DNA of 52,941 nucleotides from an uncultured Pelagibacteraceae bacterium (GCA_902528645.1 CABZTG010000006.1:1-52941); one strand, 5' to 3'. Counted from the stretch's first letter, positions 43,377 to 52,941 are shown. Made by a program: numbers and translations. The notes: generated by a model not told the origin, from the sequence alone.

Positions 43377-43967
43377 ATGCATCCTGAAATATTATCAATT
43401 TCTTTATTTTGGTTTGTCACAGCGTATACCCCAGGCCCAAATAATGTAGTCGCATCTTACTCTGGATTTAATTTTGGGATAAAAAAAACAATTCCTCATA
43501 TTCTTGGTGTGACTTTAGGATTCACTTCATTAGTTTTGTTTTTATCGATAGGTTTAATTAATGTTTTTAAATTATTTCCCATCATTCAAATAGTCATTAG
43601 ATATCTTGGGACTTTATTTTTAATATATCTGGCTTATAAGATTGCGTTTTCAACCTCTTCAAATGAAACCCAAAAGGAAAACCCTGTAAAATTTATTGAA
43701 ACCTTTTTATTTCAATATTTAAATCCTAAAGGTGTTACTGTTGCAATTATTGTTGTCTCTACTTATGTTGAGTTAGGGGTTAATTACATAAGTTATGCGA
43801 CTCAAATAGTTGCTCTTGCTTTTCTATTTTCTGTCACAAGTATTACTTTGTGGACGTTTGTTGGTAAATTTTTGAGGAAATTTGCGACAAATGATAAATT
43901 TATTAAGTACTTTAATTATGTTATGTCAGTGCTTCTTTTATTAAGCATAATTACATTTTATATATAA
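43377..43967 (+). CDS. LysE/RhtB-family exporter
   Basis: The 196-residue membrane protein has the intact family signature TPGPNNVVASYSGFNFGIKKT near the N-terminus (residues about 18-38) and NPKGVTVAIIVVSTYVE in the second half. Unlike the copy at 15784, the GPN motif is standard. It exports an amino acid or a similar small molecule; the substrate is unknown. It starts two bases after csaA. Confidence 0.85.
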   Translation: MHPEILSISLFWFVTAYTPGPNNVVASYSGFNFGIKKTIPHILGVTLGFTSLVLFLSIGLINVFKLFPIIQIVIRYLGTLFLIYLAYKIAFSTSSNETQKENPVKFIETFLFQYLNPKGVTVAIIVVSTYVELGVNYISYATQIVALAFLFSVTSITLWTFVGKFLRKFATNDKFIKYFNYVMSVLLLLSIITFYI

Positions 43968-43971
43968 AAAT

Positions 43972-46641
43972 ATGAAACCAGGTAAAATTAACTCTTACAA
44001 AACTCTTTCTGATATAGAAATAAATAATAAAAAATTTAAATTTTATTCATTAAAGAAAGCAGAAGAAAATGGTTTGGAGGGTATTTCTAAATTACCAAAA
44101 TCCCTAAAAGTTTTGTTAGAAAATTTGTTAAGATATGAGGACGATGTATCTGTTACAAAAAATCAAATTGAGGCAATTAAAAATTGGCTAAAAACAAAAA
44201 AATCAAAAACAGAAATTGCTTATCGACCTGCGAGAGTGTTACTACAAGATTACACTGGAATTCCTGCAGTGGCTGACTTAGCAGCTATGAGAGAAGCTGT
44301 GAAAGAAAAAAATAAAGATCCTAATACAATTAATCCACTTTCTGCAGTAGATCTTGTCATTGACCATTCAGTCCAAGTTGATCAGTCTGCTAAAGCAGAT
44401 TCGTTCGATAAAAATGTTGAAATTGAATTTAATAGAAATGGTGAGAGATATTCTTTTTTAAAATGGGGTCAGCAAGCTTTCAACAATTTTAGAATAGTTC
44501 CCCCTGGAACTGGAATTTGCCATCAGGTAAATTTAGAATACTTATCCAAAGTAGTATGGAGTGAAGAATTTGAAGGACAAAATTATCTTTTTCCAGATAC
44601 ATTAGTAGGAACTGATAGTCATACTACTATGGTTAATGGACTTTCAGTTCTAGGATGGGGTGTCGGTGGTATTGAAGCTGAAGCGGGTATGTTAGGTCAG
44701 CCCATTTCAATGCTTATTCCTGAAGTAATAGGTTTTGAAGTAAAAAACAAAATGCCAGAAGGTACTACTGCAACAGACTTAGTTTTAACAGTTGTTAAAA
44801 TGTTAAGAGACAAGGGTGTGGTTGGAAAGTTTGTAGAATTTTATGGCGATGGTTTAAAGAATTTAACTTTAGCTGATCGTGCAACAATTGCAAATATGGC
44901 TCCAGAGTATGGAGCAACTTGTGGATTTTTTCCAATAGATGAAGAAACCCTAAAGTATTTAAAATTTTCTGGTAGAGATGAAATGACAGTAAAAATAGTT
45001 GAGGAATATGCGAAAACTCAGGGTTTGTGGTCTAGTAAAGATATTGATTTTACTGACACTCTAACTTTAGATATGACCACTATTGTTCCTACTATTTCAG
45101 GACCGAAAAGACCACAAGATAAAGTTTTATTAACTGATGCCTCAACAAGTTTTAAGAAAAGTTTTTCTGAAGTAACTGGTAAAAAAGATTTTTCAGTTTC
45201 AAAAGTTAAAGATAAAGAATATTCAATTAAAGATGGATCTATTTTAATTGCGGCAATTACATCTTGTACAAATACTTCTAATCCAAATGTTTTAATCGGA
45301 GCGGGACTTTTAGCTAAGAAAGCAGTGGAATTAGGATTGGAGGTAAAACCTTGGGTTAAAACTTCATTAGCGCCAGGATCACAAGTTGTAACAGACTATC
45401 TGGAGAAAGCAGGTTTGAATACTTATCTAGATAAACTTGGCTTTCATCTAGTCGGCTATGGTTGTACTACGTGCATCGGAAATTCAGGTCCATTAGCCGA
45501 TGAAATAGTCGACTCTATACAAAAAGAAAATATTTATGCTGTTTCGGTATTGTCTGGTAATAGAAATTTCGAGGGTAGGATTTCTCCACATATAAAAGCA
45601 AATTATCTTGCCTCACCTCCGTTAGTCGTTGCTTATGCTCTTGCTGGTCATATGAATTTTGATTTGTATAAAGACAGTTTTGGCAAAGATAAAGATGGTA
45701 AAGATATTTTTATGAAAGATATTTGGCCATCAAATAAAGAAATTGATGATGTATTAAAATCATCTTTAAACCCAGAAATGTTTGTGAAAAGGTATTCAAA
45801 TGTTTCTGAAGGACCAAAACAATGGCAACAAATTAAAACAGAGAAAAGTAGTATTTATAATTGGGAAGAAAATTCTACGTATGTAAAAAAACCGCCTTTT
45901 TTTGAAAATCTTCCAGATCAACCTGAAGGTTTTAAAAAAATTCATGATGCACGCCCATTATTAATTTTAGGTGACATGGTAACAACAGATCATATTTCCC
46001 CTGCTGGTAACATTCAAAAAGAAAGTCCTACAGGTGAATATTTTATGAAACACCAAATTTTACCGAAAGATTATAATTCTTATGGTGCCAGAAGAGGAAA
46101 TCACGAAGTGATGATGAGAGGAACATTTGCTAATATTAGAATAAGAAATGAGATGGCACCTGGCACAGAAGGTGGATTTACAACGCTTTACCCAGAAAAA
46201 AAAGTGATGCCAATTTATGATGCAGTTGTTGAATATAAAAAAAGAGGGACAGATTTAGTTGTTATCGGTGGAAAAGAATATGGAACAGGCTCGTCAAGAG
46301 ATTGGGCAGCGAAAGGAACTAAACTTTTAGGAGTAAAGACTGTAATTGCTGAAAGTTTTGAGAGAATTCATAGATCTAACTTAATTGGGATGGGTATTTT
46401 GCCATTACAATTTATTGATAATATTGATAGAAAAAATTTAAAATTAATTGGTTCAGAATTGATTAGTATAATCAATCTTGAGAATGGAATTAATCCTTCT
46501 GATAAAGTTAAAGTAGAAATTAAGTATGCTTCAGGTGAAATTAAAACGATCCAAGCACTTTGTAGAATAGATACTAAAAATGAGCTAGAGTATTATAAAA
46601 ATGGAGGAATATTACAATACGTTCTCCGAAATATGATTTAA
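43972..46641 (+). CDS. acnA: aconitate hydratase
   Basis: The 889-residue enzyme is full length for the AcnA/IRP type. The iron-sulfur ligands lie in SCTNTSNP and GYGCTTCIGNSGPL (three Cys in total), and GTDSHTTMVNGL, GRISPHIKANYLASPPLVVAYA (as segments) and GSSRDWAAKG are conserved active-site regions. It interconverts citrate and isocitrate in the TCA cycle. It follows the LysE-type gene by four bases. Confidence 0.96.
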   Translation: MKPGKINSYKTLSDIEINNKKFKFYSLKKAEENGLEGISKLPKSLKVLLENLLRYEDDVSVTKNQIEAIKNWLKTKKSKTEIAYRPARVLLQDYTGIPAVADLAAMREAVKEKNKDPNTINPLSAVDLVIDHSVQVDQSAKADSFDKNVEIEFNRNGERYSFLKWGQQAFNNFRIVPPGTGICHQVNLEYLSKVVWSEEFEGQNYLFPDTLVGTDSHTTMVNGLSVLGWGVGGIEAEAGMLGQPISMLIPEVIGFEVKNKMPEGTTATDLVLTVVKMLRDKGVVGKFVEFYGDGLKNLTLADRATIANMAPEYGATCGFFPIDEETLKYLKFSGRDEMTVKIVEEYAKTQGLWSSKDIDFTDTLTLDMTTIVPTISGPKRPQDKVLLTDASTSFKKSFSEVTGKKDFSVSKVKDKEYSIKDGSILIAAITSCTNTSNPNVLIGAGLLAKKAVELGLEVKPWVKTSLAPGSQVVTDYLEKAGLNTYLDKLGFHLVGYGCTTCIGNSGPLADEIVDSIQKENIYAVSVLSGNRNFEGRISPHIKANYLASPPLVVAYALAGHMNFDLYKDSFGKDKDGKDIFMKDIWPSNKEIDDVLKSSLNPEMFVKRYSNVSEGPKQWQQIKTEKSSIYNWEENSTYVKKPPFFENLPDQPEGFKKIHDARPLLILGDMVTTDHISPAGNIQKESPTGEYFMKHQILPKDYNSYGARRGNHEVMMRGTFANIRIRNEMAPGTEGGFTTLYPEKKVMPIYDAVVEYKKRGTDLVVIGGKEYGTGSSRDWAAKGTKLLGVKTVIAESFERIHRSNLIGMGILPLQFIDNIDRKNLKLIGSELISIINLENGINPSDKVKVEIKYASGEIKTIQALCRIDTKNELEYYKNGGILQYVLRNMI

Positions 46642-46643
46642 TT

Positions 46644-47288
46644 ATGGATGAAGATATAGCAATCATCAATAACAATACTAGAAATCAGAGAATAAAAGAT
46701 TTTTTTACAAAAAATAAAAAACTAATCATATCTTTTTTAATCACTTTGATACTAATTTTGCTAGGTTTTTACTCATATCAAATCTATCAAGATAAAAATA
46801 AAATTAAAATTTCAGATAAGTATAATAGTTCAATCATTAAACATAAGAATGGAGATAATTCCGGGATAGTATCGGCCATGCAAGAGATAGTAGAAAATAA
46901 AGATCCAACTTATTCTCCATTGGCTTTGTATTACTTGATAGATAATGAGTTAGTGAGTGATAAAAATAAAATTAATAGCTTGTTTGATATATTGATTAAC
47001 AAAACTTCATTGGATAGTGAAATTAAGTATCTTATTATTTATAAAAAAGCTCTTTATAATGCTGATACAATCAATGAAGGTCAAATTTTAGAAATTTTAA
47101 ATCCTGTCATTAATTCAAAAAGTGTTTGGAAGTCTCATGCTTTATATTTGATAGCAGAGTACTTTTACTCTAAAGGTGAAAAGCAAAAATCCAAAGAATT
47201 TTTCAGTCAAATAATTACTTTAGAAAACGCTAATTTGGATATACTCAAGGAAACACAAAAAAGACTAAACAGAGATTTGAGTGAATAA
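46644..47288 (+). CDS. YfgM-like membrane-anchored TPR protein
   Basis: The 214-residue protein has a short cytoplasmic N-terminus, one helix at about 28-47 (LIISFLITLILILLGFYSYQ) and a helical, TPR-like periplasmic domain. This matches YfgM/TPR_21 proteins, ancillary partners of the Sec translocon. Its placement just before bamB matches the order known in other proteobacteria (yfgM next to bamB), which strengthens the call. It overlaps bamB by 8 bases. Confidence 0.72.
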   Translation: MDEDIAIINNNTRNQRIKDFFTKNKKLIISFLITLILILLGFYSYQIYQDKNKIKISDKYNSSIIKHKNGDNSGIVSAMQEIVENKDPTYSPLALYYLIDNELVSDKNKINSLFDILINKTSLDSEIKYLIIYKKALYNADTINEGQILEILNPVINSKSVWKSHALYLIAEYFYSKGEKQKSKEFFSQIITLENANLDILKETQKRLNRDLSE

Positions 47289-48579
47289 AGTATTTGTAAT
47301 ATTAATATTTTCAATTTTTTTATCTAATTGTTCTCTAAACGAAAATTCACGAATATGGAATAAAAAAGAAAAAATTGAAAATGAAAATAAGGTCTCTAAA
47401 AAGATTCTTACCGAAAAAGAGATAATTTCAACAGAATTTAATCCTTTATTAAAATTAGACCTATCAAAAAATAAGCAGAATAACAAAATTTTTGATCCAC
47501 TAAATAATTTTGGATCGTCAAAATATAATGGTCAACTAAATAAAGTTAATCAATATAAATTTTCAAAACTAGAAAATTTTAATCAATTTAATTTTGAGCC
47601 ACTGATTCAAGATAATGGTATTATAATCTTTGAAAAAAAAGGAACTATTATCAAGTTTAATGATAATAAAAAGGTTGTTTGGAAAAATAATTTTTATTCA
47701 AAAACAGAAAAGAGAATTCATCCCACCTTATCCTTTGCGATGACAAACAAAAATTTGTTAGTTGCAGATAGTATAGCAAAAATTTCAAGTATCAATTTAC
47801 AAACTGGAAATTTAATTTGGTCAAAGAAAAGCGAATATCCATTTAATTCAGAAATTAAAATTTTTAATGACAAATTTTTTGTAGTTGATTTCAAAAATAT
47901 TTTGAGATGTTTTTATATAAAGGATGGCACTGAGTGCTGGAATATAAAAACTGAGGATTCTTTTACTGTTTCAAATTCAAAATTCTCAATGTTAATAAAA
48001 GATAATTTAGTGATATATAATAATTCTCTTGGGGATATAACTGCAGTTGATATTTCATCTGGTTTAATTGAATGGCAGCTACCAACACAAAAAAGCAGTA
48101 TTATTAATGAAACATATGGTTTTAATTTTTCAAAACTAGTTAGTGATGGAAGCTCAATTTATTTTTCTAATAATAAAAATCAATTTTACTCCGTGGATAT
48201 AAAATCAGGTACCACGAATTGGATGAGTGAAATTAATTCTATTCTTACACCAATTATAATTGGCAATTTCATTTTTACTGTGTCTGATAACGGTTATCTT
48301 TTTACAATTCAAAAGAGTGAAGGAAACATTGTCAGAATTAATGATATTTATAAAAATTTTAATTTTAAAAAAAGAAAAAAAATTAAACCTACGGGCTTTA
48401 CAATAGGCAATAACAACCTTTATTTAACTAATTCTGATGGAAATATAATTGTCGTTAACTTAAGTACTGGAAATGTGTTAAAAGTTGAAAAAGTTGGCCG
48501 AGATTTAATATCAAAACCTTTAATATATAATGAAAATTTATTTATTGTTAAGAATGGCTCAATAACCCAATATGATTAG
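47281..48579 (+). CDS. bamB: BamB-like PQQ-propeller lipoprotein
   Basis: The start is GTG at 47281. The lipoprotein signal MNKVFVILIFSIFLSNC places the lipid on Cys17. After a variable linker (about 18-90), repeats such as DLQTGNLIW-like, FYIKDGTECWNI, DISSGLIEWQLP, DIKSGTTNWMSE and NLSTGNVLKVE mark PQQ-type propeller blades. BamB helps BamA insert barrel proteins into the outer membrane, which would include the autotransporters of this window. Der/EngA, often next, is absent. Confidence 0.85.
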   Translation: MNKVFVILIFSIFLSNCSLNENSRIWNKKEKIENENKVSKKILTEKEIISTEFNPLLKLDLSKNKQNNKIFDPLNNFGSSKYNGQLNKVNQYKFSKLENFNQFNFEPLIQDNGIIIFEKKGTIIKFNDNKKVVWKNNFYSKTEKRIHPTLSFAMTNKNLLVADSIAKISSINLQTGNLIWSKKSEYPFNSEIKIFNDKFFVVDFKNILRCFYIKDGTECWNIKTEDSFTVSNSKFSMLIKDNLVIYNNSLGDITAVDISSGLIEWQLPTQKSSIINETYGFNFSKLVSDGSSIYFSNNKNQFYSVDIKSGTTNWMSEINSILTPIIIGNFIFTVSDNGYLFTIQKSEGNIVRINDIYKNFNFKKRKKIKPTGFTIGNNNLYLTNSDGNIIVVNLSTGNVLKVEKVGRDLISKPLIYNENLFIVKNGSITQYD

Positions 48580-48581
48580 TT

Positions 48582-49013
48582 ATGTTTTTAAAATTTTTAG
48601 ATAAAATAGGAAGAAAAAAAGTTGTCTTAGATAGAGGTCCTTCACATCCCAAGTATCATGAAGCTAAACCATGGATGAATAGATATTATCTTATCTTTAG
48701 ACATAGACCAAAGTGGTTTCCATTTAATATTCTAATTCATGAAATGTTAGCGGATGATCATGGTGAAGGTGTTCATAATCATACATTTCCATATATCACC
48801 ATTATATTAAGAGGGGGGTATTGGGAGACATTAAACACAGGAAAATTCTGGCGACCCCCTGGTTATATAGGATTTCGATCTGCAAATAATTTACATAGAG
48901 TAGACTTAAAACCTGGGACGAAGCCTTTAACATTATTTATATCTGGTCCGTTTGGACTAAGGAAAGGACCAAGATCTGAATACGGAATTGATTTTAAAAG
49001 TAAAAAAAATTAA
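48582..49013 (+). CDS. cupin-like protein of unknown function
   Basis: The 143-residue protein has a likely metal-binding cupin motif: HNHTFPYITIILRGGYWE, with the spaced His-x-His, and a later His in NNLHRVDL. The front is basic and aromatic (KPWMNRYYLIFRHRPKWFPF). I cannot assign a substrate. It starts 2 bases after bamB and overlaps the zapE start by one base, so it is co-expressed with envelope and division genes. Confidence 0.65.
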   Translation: MFLKFLDKIGRKKVVLDRGPSHPKYHEAKPWMNRYYLIFRHRPKWFPFNILIHEMLADDHGEGVHNHTFPYITIILRGGYWETLNTGKFWRPPGYIGFRSANNLHRVDLKPGTKPLTLFISGPFGLRKGPRSEYGIDFKSKKN

Positions 49014-50065
49014 TGCCTTTAAATCTTGAGGAAAAATTTAAAACTCATTGTAATACACAAAATCTAGAGTTAAATCCAAATCAAATAATTTTAGTAAAAG
49101 AACTAGATAATTTTTATAAAGAAAATTTTAGAAGTACTTTGTTGAACTTTTTTTCCAAACAATCCTCAAAAAAAGGTTTTTATCTTTATGGTGGTGTCGG
49201 TGTTGGAAAAACCATGATTTTGGATTTTTTTTTTAATTTAGTTAATCAAAAAAAACAACGTCTTCACTTTAATGAATTTATGTTAAACTTTCATGATTTC
49301 GTTCATGATAATAAAGATAAAAATGAGGAAAATGTAATTACAGTATTTGTTAAAGATTTAAAATCAAAATTTTCACTCATTTTTTTTGATGAATTCCAAG
49401 TTACCAACATTGTCGATGCTATGATATTAGGCAAACTATTTCAGGAAATATTTAATCAAAATATAAAGGTTATTGTGACCTCAAACACAAAAATATCAGA
49501 GCTATATAAAGATGGGCTCCAAAGAGACCAATTTAAACCCTTTATTCAAATAATGCAGGAAAAATCAATAGAACATGAATTGATAATTGATGATGATTAC
49601 AGAAAAAGTAAAGAAAATGAAAAACGAAGATATTTCCATCCTTTAAACCAAGAAACTAATTTTAAGATAAATAAGTTTTCTAGAATAATAACTAAAAATA
49701 AAAAATTATCGTCCAAAATTTTGAATATCAAAGGCAGAAATTTTGAAATAAAAAATTTTTATGAGGGGATTTCAAAGTTTCATTTTGATGAATTGTGTAA
49801 TCAAAACCTAGGAGGTGAAGATTATCTAAAAATTGCTGAAAGCTCTGAATTTATAATTATTGAAAATGTACCAGAATTTAATGATATCAACTCAAATCAA
49901 CAACAAAGGTTCATAACCCTTATTGACGTAATTTATGATAAAGATATAGCTATAGCAATAACGGCTGAGCAAAGTTTAGAAAAATTATCAAGTTCTAGGT
50001 CCTTAGAAAAACCATTTAAACGTACAATTAGTCGTTTATTTGAGTTAACATCAAAAAATTATTAA
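49013..50065 (+). CDS. zapE: AFG1/ZapE-family ATPase
   Basis: The 350-residue P-loop ATPase has Walker A GGVGVGKT at about residues 60-67, Walker B LIFFDEFQVTNIVDAMI at about 122-138, and the family segment VIVTSNTKISELYKDGLQRDQF-like with the sensor Asn. ZapE contacts FtsZ in cell division in E. coli; its mitochondrial relative AFG1 handles membrane proteins. The sequence between residues 190 and 250 is diverged and Lys-rich. Confidence 0.88.
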   Translation: MPLNLEEKFKTHCNTQNLELNPNQIILVKELDNFYKENFRSTLLNFFSKQSSKKGFYLYGGVGVGKTMILDFFFNLVNQKKQRLHFNEFMLNFHDFVHDNKDKNEENVITVFVKDLKSKFSLIFFDEFQVTNIVDAMILGKLFQEIFNQNIKVIVTSNTKISELYKDGLQRDQFKPFIQIMQEKSIEHELIIDDDYRKSKENEKRRYFHPLNQETNFKINKFSRIITKNKKLSSKILNIKGRNFEIKNFYEGISKFHFDELCNQNLGGEDYLKIAESSEFIIIENVPEFNDINSNQQQRFITLIDVIYDKDIAIAITAEQSLEKLSSSRSLEKPFKRTISRLFELTSKNY

Positions 50066-50066
50066 T

Positions 50067-50489
50067 ATGAAACAAGAATTTTATAATCTCAAAATAAATA
50101 CCAATGGTCAACGATTGTATGAATTTACCGATCAAACATTAAATTGGATTGAAAAAAACAATTTTAAAAATGGAATTTTAAATTTAAGTATTCAGCATAC
50201 GAGCGCCTCCATTATTGTTCAAGAAAATGCTGACCCAAATGTGCAGACTGATTTAATTAATTATTTTGATAAATTGGTGCCGATGAATAATAAATTATAT
50301 ATTCACACCACTGAGGGAAAAGATGATATGCCGGCACATATCAAGTCTGCTCTAACCAATAATCAAATTTCATTAAGTGTCAAAAATAAAGAACTATTAC
50401 TAGGTACTTGGCAAGGAATATATCTTTTTGAACATAGATTGAATCCACAAACTAGATCTATAATTCATCATTTTTTTGGTGAAGCTTAA
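50067..50489 (+). CDS. YjbQ/UPF0047-family protein
   Basis: The 140-residue protein has the family motifs QHTSASIIVQENADP, DDMPAHIKSAL and LGTWQGIYLFEHR. The family has been linked to thiamine phosphate synthase side activity, but its true role is not settled. It ends the plus-strand run; its stop overlaps the convergent photolyase stop by four bases. Confidence 0.88.
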   Translation: MKQEFYNLKINTNGQRLYEFTDQTLNWIEKNNFKNGILNLSIQHTSASIIVQENADPNVQTDLINYFDKLVPMNNKLYIHTTEGKDDMPAHIKSALTNNQISLSVKNKELLLGTWQGIYLFEHRLNPQTRSIIHHFFGEA

Positions 50490-51904
50490 TTTTTTAAGCT
50501 TTGGAAAGCTTTAAGAGCGGCAGCTCTCGCTTCTTCATGGATGACAATTGGTTTGGGATAATTTTTCCCAATGATAGTGTTTATTGCCTCTTGATATTCA
50601 ATTTCCATTTCCCAAGGCTTATGAATAAATTTTTTTGGGACTTTACTTAATTCCGGTATCCATTTTTTTACATATATACCATCTTTATCAAACTTTTCTC
50701 CCTGAAGAATTGGATTGAATATTCTAAAATAAGGTGCAGCGTCTGCACCACAACCTGCTACCCATTGCCATTGAGCTACATTATTAGCTTTGTTAAAATC
50801 AAGTAGGCAGTTTCGAAAATGTTTTTCTCCCTCAGTCCAATTAATTCTCAAATGTTTAACCAGAAAAGATCCAACCACCATTCTTATTCGATTATGCATC
50901 CATCCAGTTTCATAAAGTTCTCTCATTCCAGCATCAACTATTGGATAACCTGTCATTCCAGACTTCCAAGCCTTTAAAAATTTTTCATTCTTTACCCAAG
51001 GAAATTTATCAAATTCCTTTCTATAATTTCCTTTTAAAAACTCTGGGAAATAATTTATTAAGCTATGTGAAAATTCACGCCAGCCCAATTCATTAATATA
51101 CTTTCTATATCCAATCCCTTTAGATTTCATCTCTTTACACTTATTCCAAATTGTATTTACATGAATTTGTCCATGTTTTATGTAGGGTGATAATTTTGAG
51201 GTTCCTTCAATGGATGGATAGTCTCTTGCGGTTCCGTAATCTTTAATTTTATTTGCAATTAAGTTATTTAAAATCTTCTTCGAGTCGTTTTCAGATACAT
51301 TCCAATAACTTTCAAATTTTTTATACCAGTTTTTTTTTGGTAGAATTTTTGTTGGCTCAATAGAATTTTTAAACATAGAGAATGTTTTTGTTTTTTTCTT
51401 AACAACGTAATTTTTGCTTGGAGGCAAGCCTAAAAATTTTTGTTCAGCATTTCTCCAAAATGGGGTAAAGACTTTAAAAGGAGTTCCGTCATTTTTAGTT
51501 ACTTCTTGAAATTCATTTAAAATATTTCCTTTAAAATACTTAAATTCGATTTCATTTTTAATAAAGACATCTCTAATTTTTTTCCCCTTAGCAATTACGT
51601 CAGGCTCATAAATTTTGTTCCAATATATTGAAACATCATCTTTTTTTTTTATTTTTGAAAAAACCTCTAATTCATCTCCTTCTAATATCTGAAGATTAAT
51701 TTTATATTTCAATAGTTCTGACTGAAATACTGCCAAAGATTTTGAAAGCCACCATTTTTGCGCTTCTCTTTTATTATCAAAGTCAGATTTGTTGTAGATA
51801 TATAAGGCAGCTACATTTTCATGATTTTGTGTAGCATAGGCAAGAGCTGGATTATGCTCAATTCTAAAATCTTCTCTAATCCATGTAATGGCGTTTTTTG
51901 TCAT
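50486..51904 (-). CDS. phrB: deoxyribodipyrimidine photolyase
   Basis: The 472-residue protein has a cryptochrome/photolyase N-terminal antenna domain (ITWIREDFRIEHNPAL) and the FAD domain with GWREFSHSLINYFPEFL, GYPIVDAGMRELYETGWMHNR and NNVAQWQWVAGCGADAAPYFRIFNP (in segments). It matches class I CPD photolyases, which use blue light to split UV-made pyrimidine dimers, a fitting trait for a surface-ocean cell. The ATG at 51904 lies 6 bases after the stop of the upstream gene on the same strand. Confidence 0.92.
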   Translation of the reverse strand: MTKNAITWIREDFRIEHNPALAYATQNHENVAALYIYNKSDFDNKREAQKWWLSKSLAVFQSELLKYKINLQILEGDELEVFSKIKKKDDVSIYWNKIYEPDVIAKGKKIRDVFIKNEIEFKYFKGNILNEFQEVTKNDGTPFKVFTPFWRNAEQKFLGLPPSKNYVVKKKTKTFSMFKNSIEPTKILPKKNWYKKFESYWNVSENDSKKILNNLIANKIKDYGTARDYPSIEGTSKLSPYIKHGQIHVNTIWNKCKEMKSKGIGYRKYINELGWREFSHSLINYFPEFLKGNYRKEFDKFPWVKNEKFLKAWKSGMTGYPIVDAGMRELYETGWMHNRIRMVVGSFLVKHLRINWTEGEKHFRNCLLDFNKANNVAQWQWVAGCGADAAPYFRIFNPILQGEKFDKDGIYVKKWIPELSKVPKKFIHKPWEMEIEYQEAINTIIGKNYPKPIVIHEEARAAALKAFQSLKN

Positions 51905-51910
51905 AGAAAT

Positions 51911-52939
51911 TTATTTTCTACCTTTAGATAGCAGTTGTTCGTAAAGTTTTACATCTGCATTTCCTTCGCATCCTATGACTAGAATATTTGAGCTTTCATT
52001 AATATTAAGGAATTTTTTAGCTTTAATATTGTTACATATTCCGATCAAAGCAATAACTCCTGGGGCTGCACACTCTCCACCTGTAATAGAAATCTTGCTA
52101 AACTTTTTATCTTTTAGGCCAGCTATAGTTTTTGCAATATTTTTATCTGATATCGATACACAACAATCGCTAGCACTTTTTAATATTTGCCATGGTACCA
52201 AAGACATCTCATTACACGACATTCCACCCATAATGCTCTCTTTCTTAATTCTAATTTTTTTTAATTTATTACTTTTAATACTTTGAAGTACACAATCAGC
52301 TTGATCAGGTTCGACGATTATAATTTTAGGGATTCTTTTAAAATATTTTGCAACACCAGCTACTACACCTGCAGCTAATCCACCAACACCTGCTTGTAGA
52401 AATATATGAGTTATATAATGATTAGTTTGTTTGGATATTTCTTTAATCATGATTGAATATCCTGCCATAGTAAGTTGAGGAACATACTTATAATTTTTTG
52501 TTGATACATCTTGGACAATTTTCCAATTATTCTTTTTTGATTGTTTCTGACATTCTTTAAGGGAGTTTTCATAATCTCCCTTAACTCTTATAACTTCAGC
52601 ACCAAATTTTTTAATTTCATTTACTCTTGTTTCACTCACATATTGGCTTACAAATATTTTACATCTTAATTTTAATCTTTGCGCTCCCCACGCAACCGAT
52701 CTACCATGATTACCTGCAGTTGCAGAGGAAATTGTAATATTTTTTTTTCCTTTAGATATTTTTTCTACTGCATAAGCGCCACCAAGAGCTTTGAAGGACT
52801 TTAAATGAAACCTTTTAGACTCATCTTTGTAAAAAATATTATTGAGTTTTAAATTTTTTTGAAGTTTGTTAAGTCTTAAAAGAGGAGTAGCTCTATAACT
52901 TCTCCAGCTAGAAATTGAATTAAAAGCATTGGAAAGCAT
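51911..52939 (-). CDS. diaminopropionate ammonia-lyase-like PLP enzyme, possibly 5'-truncated
   Basis: This fold-type II PLP enzyme of at least 342 residues has ATPLLRL, then KDESKRFHLKSFKALGGAYAV with the PLP lysine in SFKALGG, TAGNHGRSVAWGAQ, LQAGVGGLAAGV and GCEGNAD near the end. From memory these match E. coli YgeX/DpaL better than threonine dehydratase. DpaL splits 2,3-diaminopropionate to pyruvate and ammonia. YgeX has more residues before this point, and the ATG at 52939 is 2 bases from the window edge, so the true start may lie outside. It is in the same unit as the photolyase. Confidence 0.78.
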   Translation of the reverse strand: MLSNAFNSISSWRSYRATPLLRLNKLQKNLKLNNIFYKDESKRFHLKSFKALGGAYAVEKISKGKKNITISSATAGNHGRSVAWGAQRLKLRCKIFVSQYVSETRVNEIKKFGAEVIRVKGDYENSLKECQKQSKKNNWKIVQDVSTKNYKYVPQLTMAGYSIMIKEISKQTNHYITHIFLQAGVGGLAAGVVAGVAKYFKRIPKIIIVEPDQADCVLQSIKSNKLKKIRIKKESIMGGMSCNEMSLVPWQILKSASDCCVSISDKNIAKTIAGLKDKKFSKISITGGECAAPGVIALIGICNNIKAKKFLNINESSNILVIGCEGNADVKLYEQLLSKGRK

Positions 52940-52941
52940 AG

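Noticed and set aside
1-52941. tRNA or rRNA genes, CRISPR arrays, insertion sequences, toxin-antitoxin pairs, attachment sites
   Set aside because: Looked for on both strands by eye. No cloverleaf with anticodon and T-loop, no regular spaced repeats, no transposase and no flanking target-site duplications were seen.

Overview
The window is AT-rich, gene-dense alphaproteobacterial DNA. Genes are separated by very short gaps or by 1-4 base overlaps such as TAATG and ATGA. This style, together with two complete Liv transporters, a polyamine-type ABC transporter, AzlCD, a GlaH/CsiD-like dioxygenase and a DoeA-like hydrolase, suggests a SAR11 (Pelagibacterales) marine oligotroph. That placement is my inference from style and gene content; no rRNA or other phylogenetic marker is present. 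I saw no tRNA, rRNA, CRISPR array, insertion sequence or integrase. No gene-free stretch exceeds 300 bases.

1-8.1 kb, envelope and signalling. The left edge holds the end of one type IV pilin gene and a complete second one. Next is an ammonium transporter fused to a SpoIIE/PP2C phosphatase. It is followed by a TPR plus beta-barrel outer-membrane protein, a secreted FecR-domain protein with an extreme lysine-rich tail, a CHASE2-SpoIIE/PP2C receptor phosphatase and a small lipoprotein. Two membrane-tethered phosphatases with the same output domain flank two surface proteins, which looks like a signalling and envelope module. 8.2-15.1 kb holds three tandem paralogous autotransporters. Each has a five-repeat propeller-like passenger, a Cys-flanked junction, a conserved helical linker and a C-terminal barrel.

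15.1-29.2 kb, amino-acid transport. A minus-strand glutaredoxin and a TIGR03643-like gene come first, then a small hairpin RNA candidate and a LysE-type exporter. From 16.5 to 27.9 kb runs one long co-directional array: livK, terminator, livHMGF, azlCD, a glutarate 2-hydroxylase (glaH/csiD) homologue, a pyrroline-5-carboxylate reductase-like gene, a second livGFHM set and a possible 23-residue membrane peptide. The array ends at a bidirectional terminator, facing a second Liv-type binding protein on the other strand.

29.3-43.0 kb, nitrogen compounds. An EutA-like racemase/isomerase and a DoeA-like ectoine hydrolase precede a potA, potD, potB, potC-like transporter with a terminator hairpin after the binding-protein gene. 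Then come a FadN-like fused beta-oxidation enzyme, a membrane-anchored cyclophilin and a metalloprotease-like protein (both minus strand), an agmatinase-family ureohydrolase with an aldehyde dehydrogenase, and an ArgE-like deacylase. Together these suggest uptake and breakdown of polyamines, guanidino compounds and compatible solutes for nitrogen.

43.0-52.9 kb is mostly housekeeping: CsaA, a second LysE-type exporter, aconitase, a YfgM-like protein, BamB, a cupin, ZapE, YjbQ, a photolyase, and a diaminopropionate ammonia-lyase-like enzyme at the right edge.
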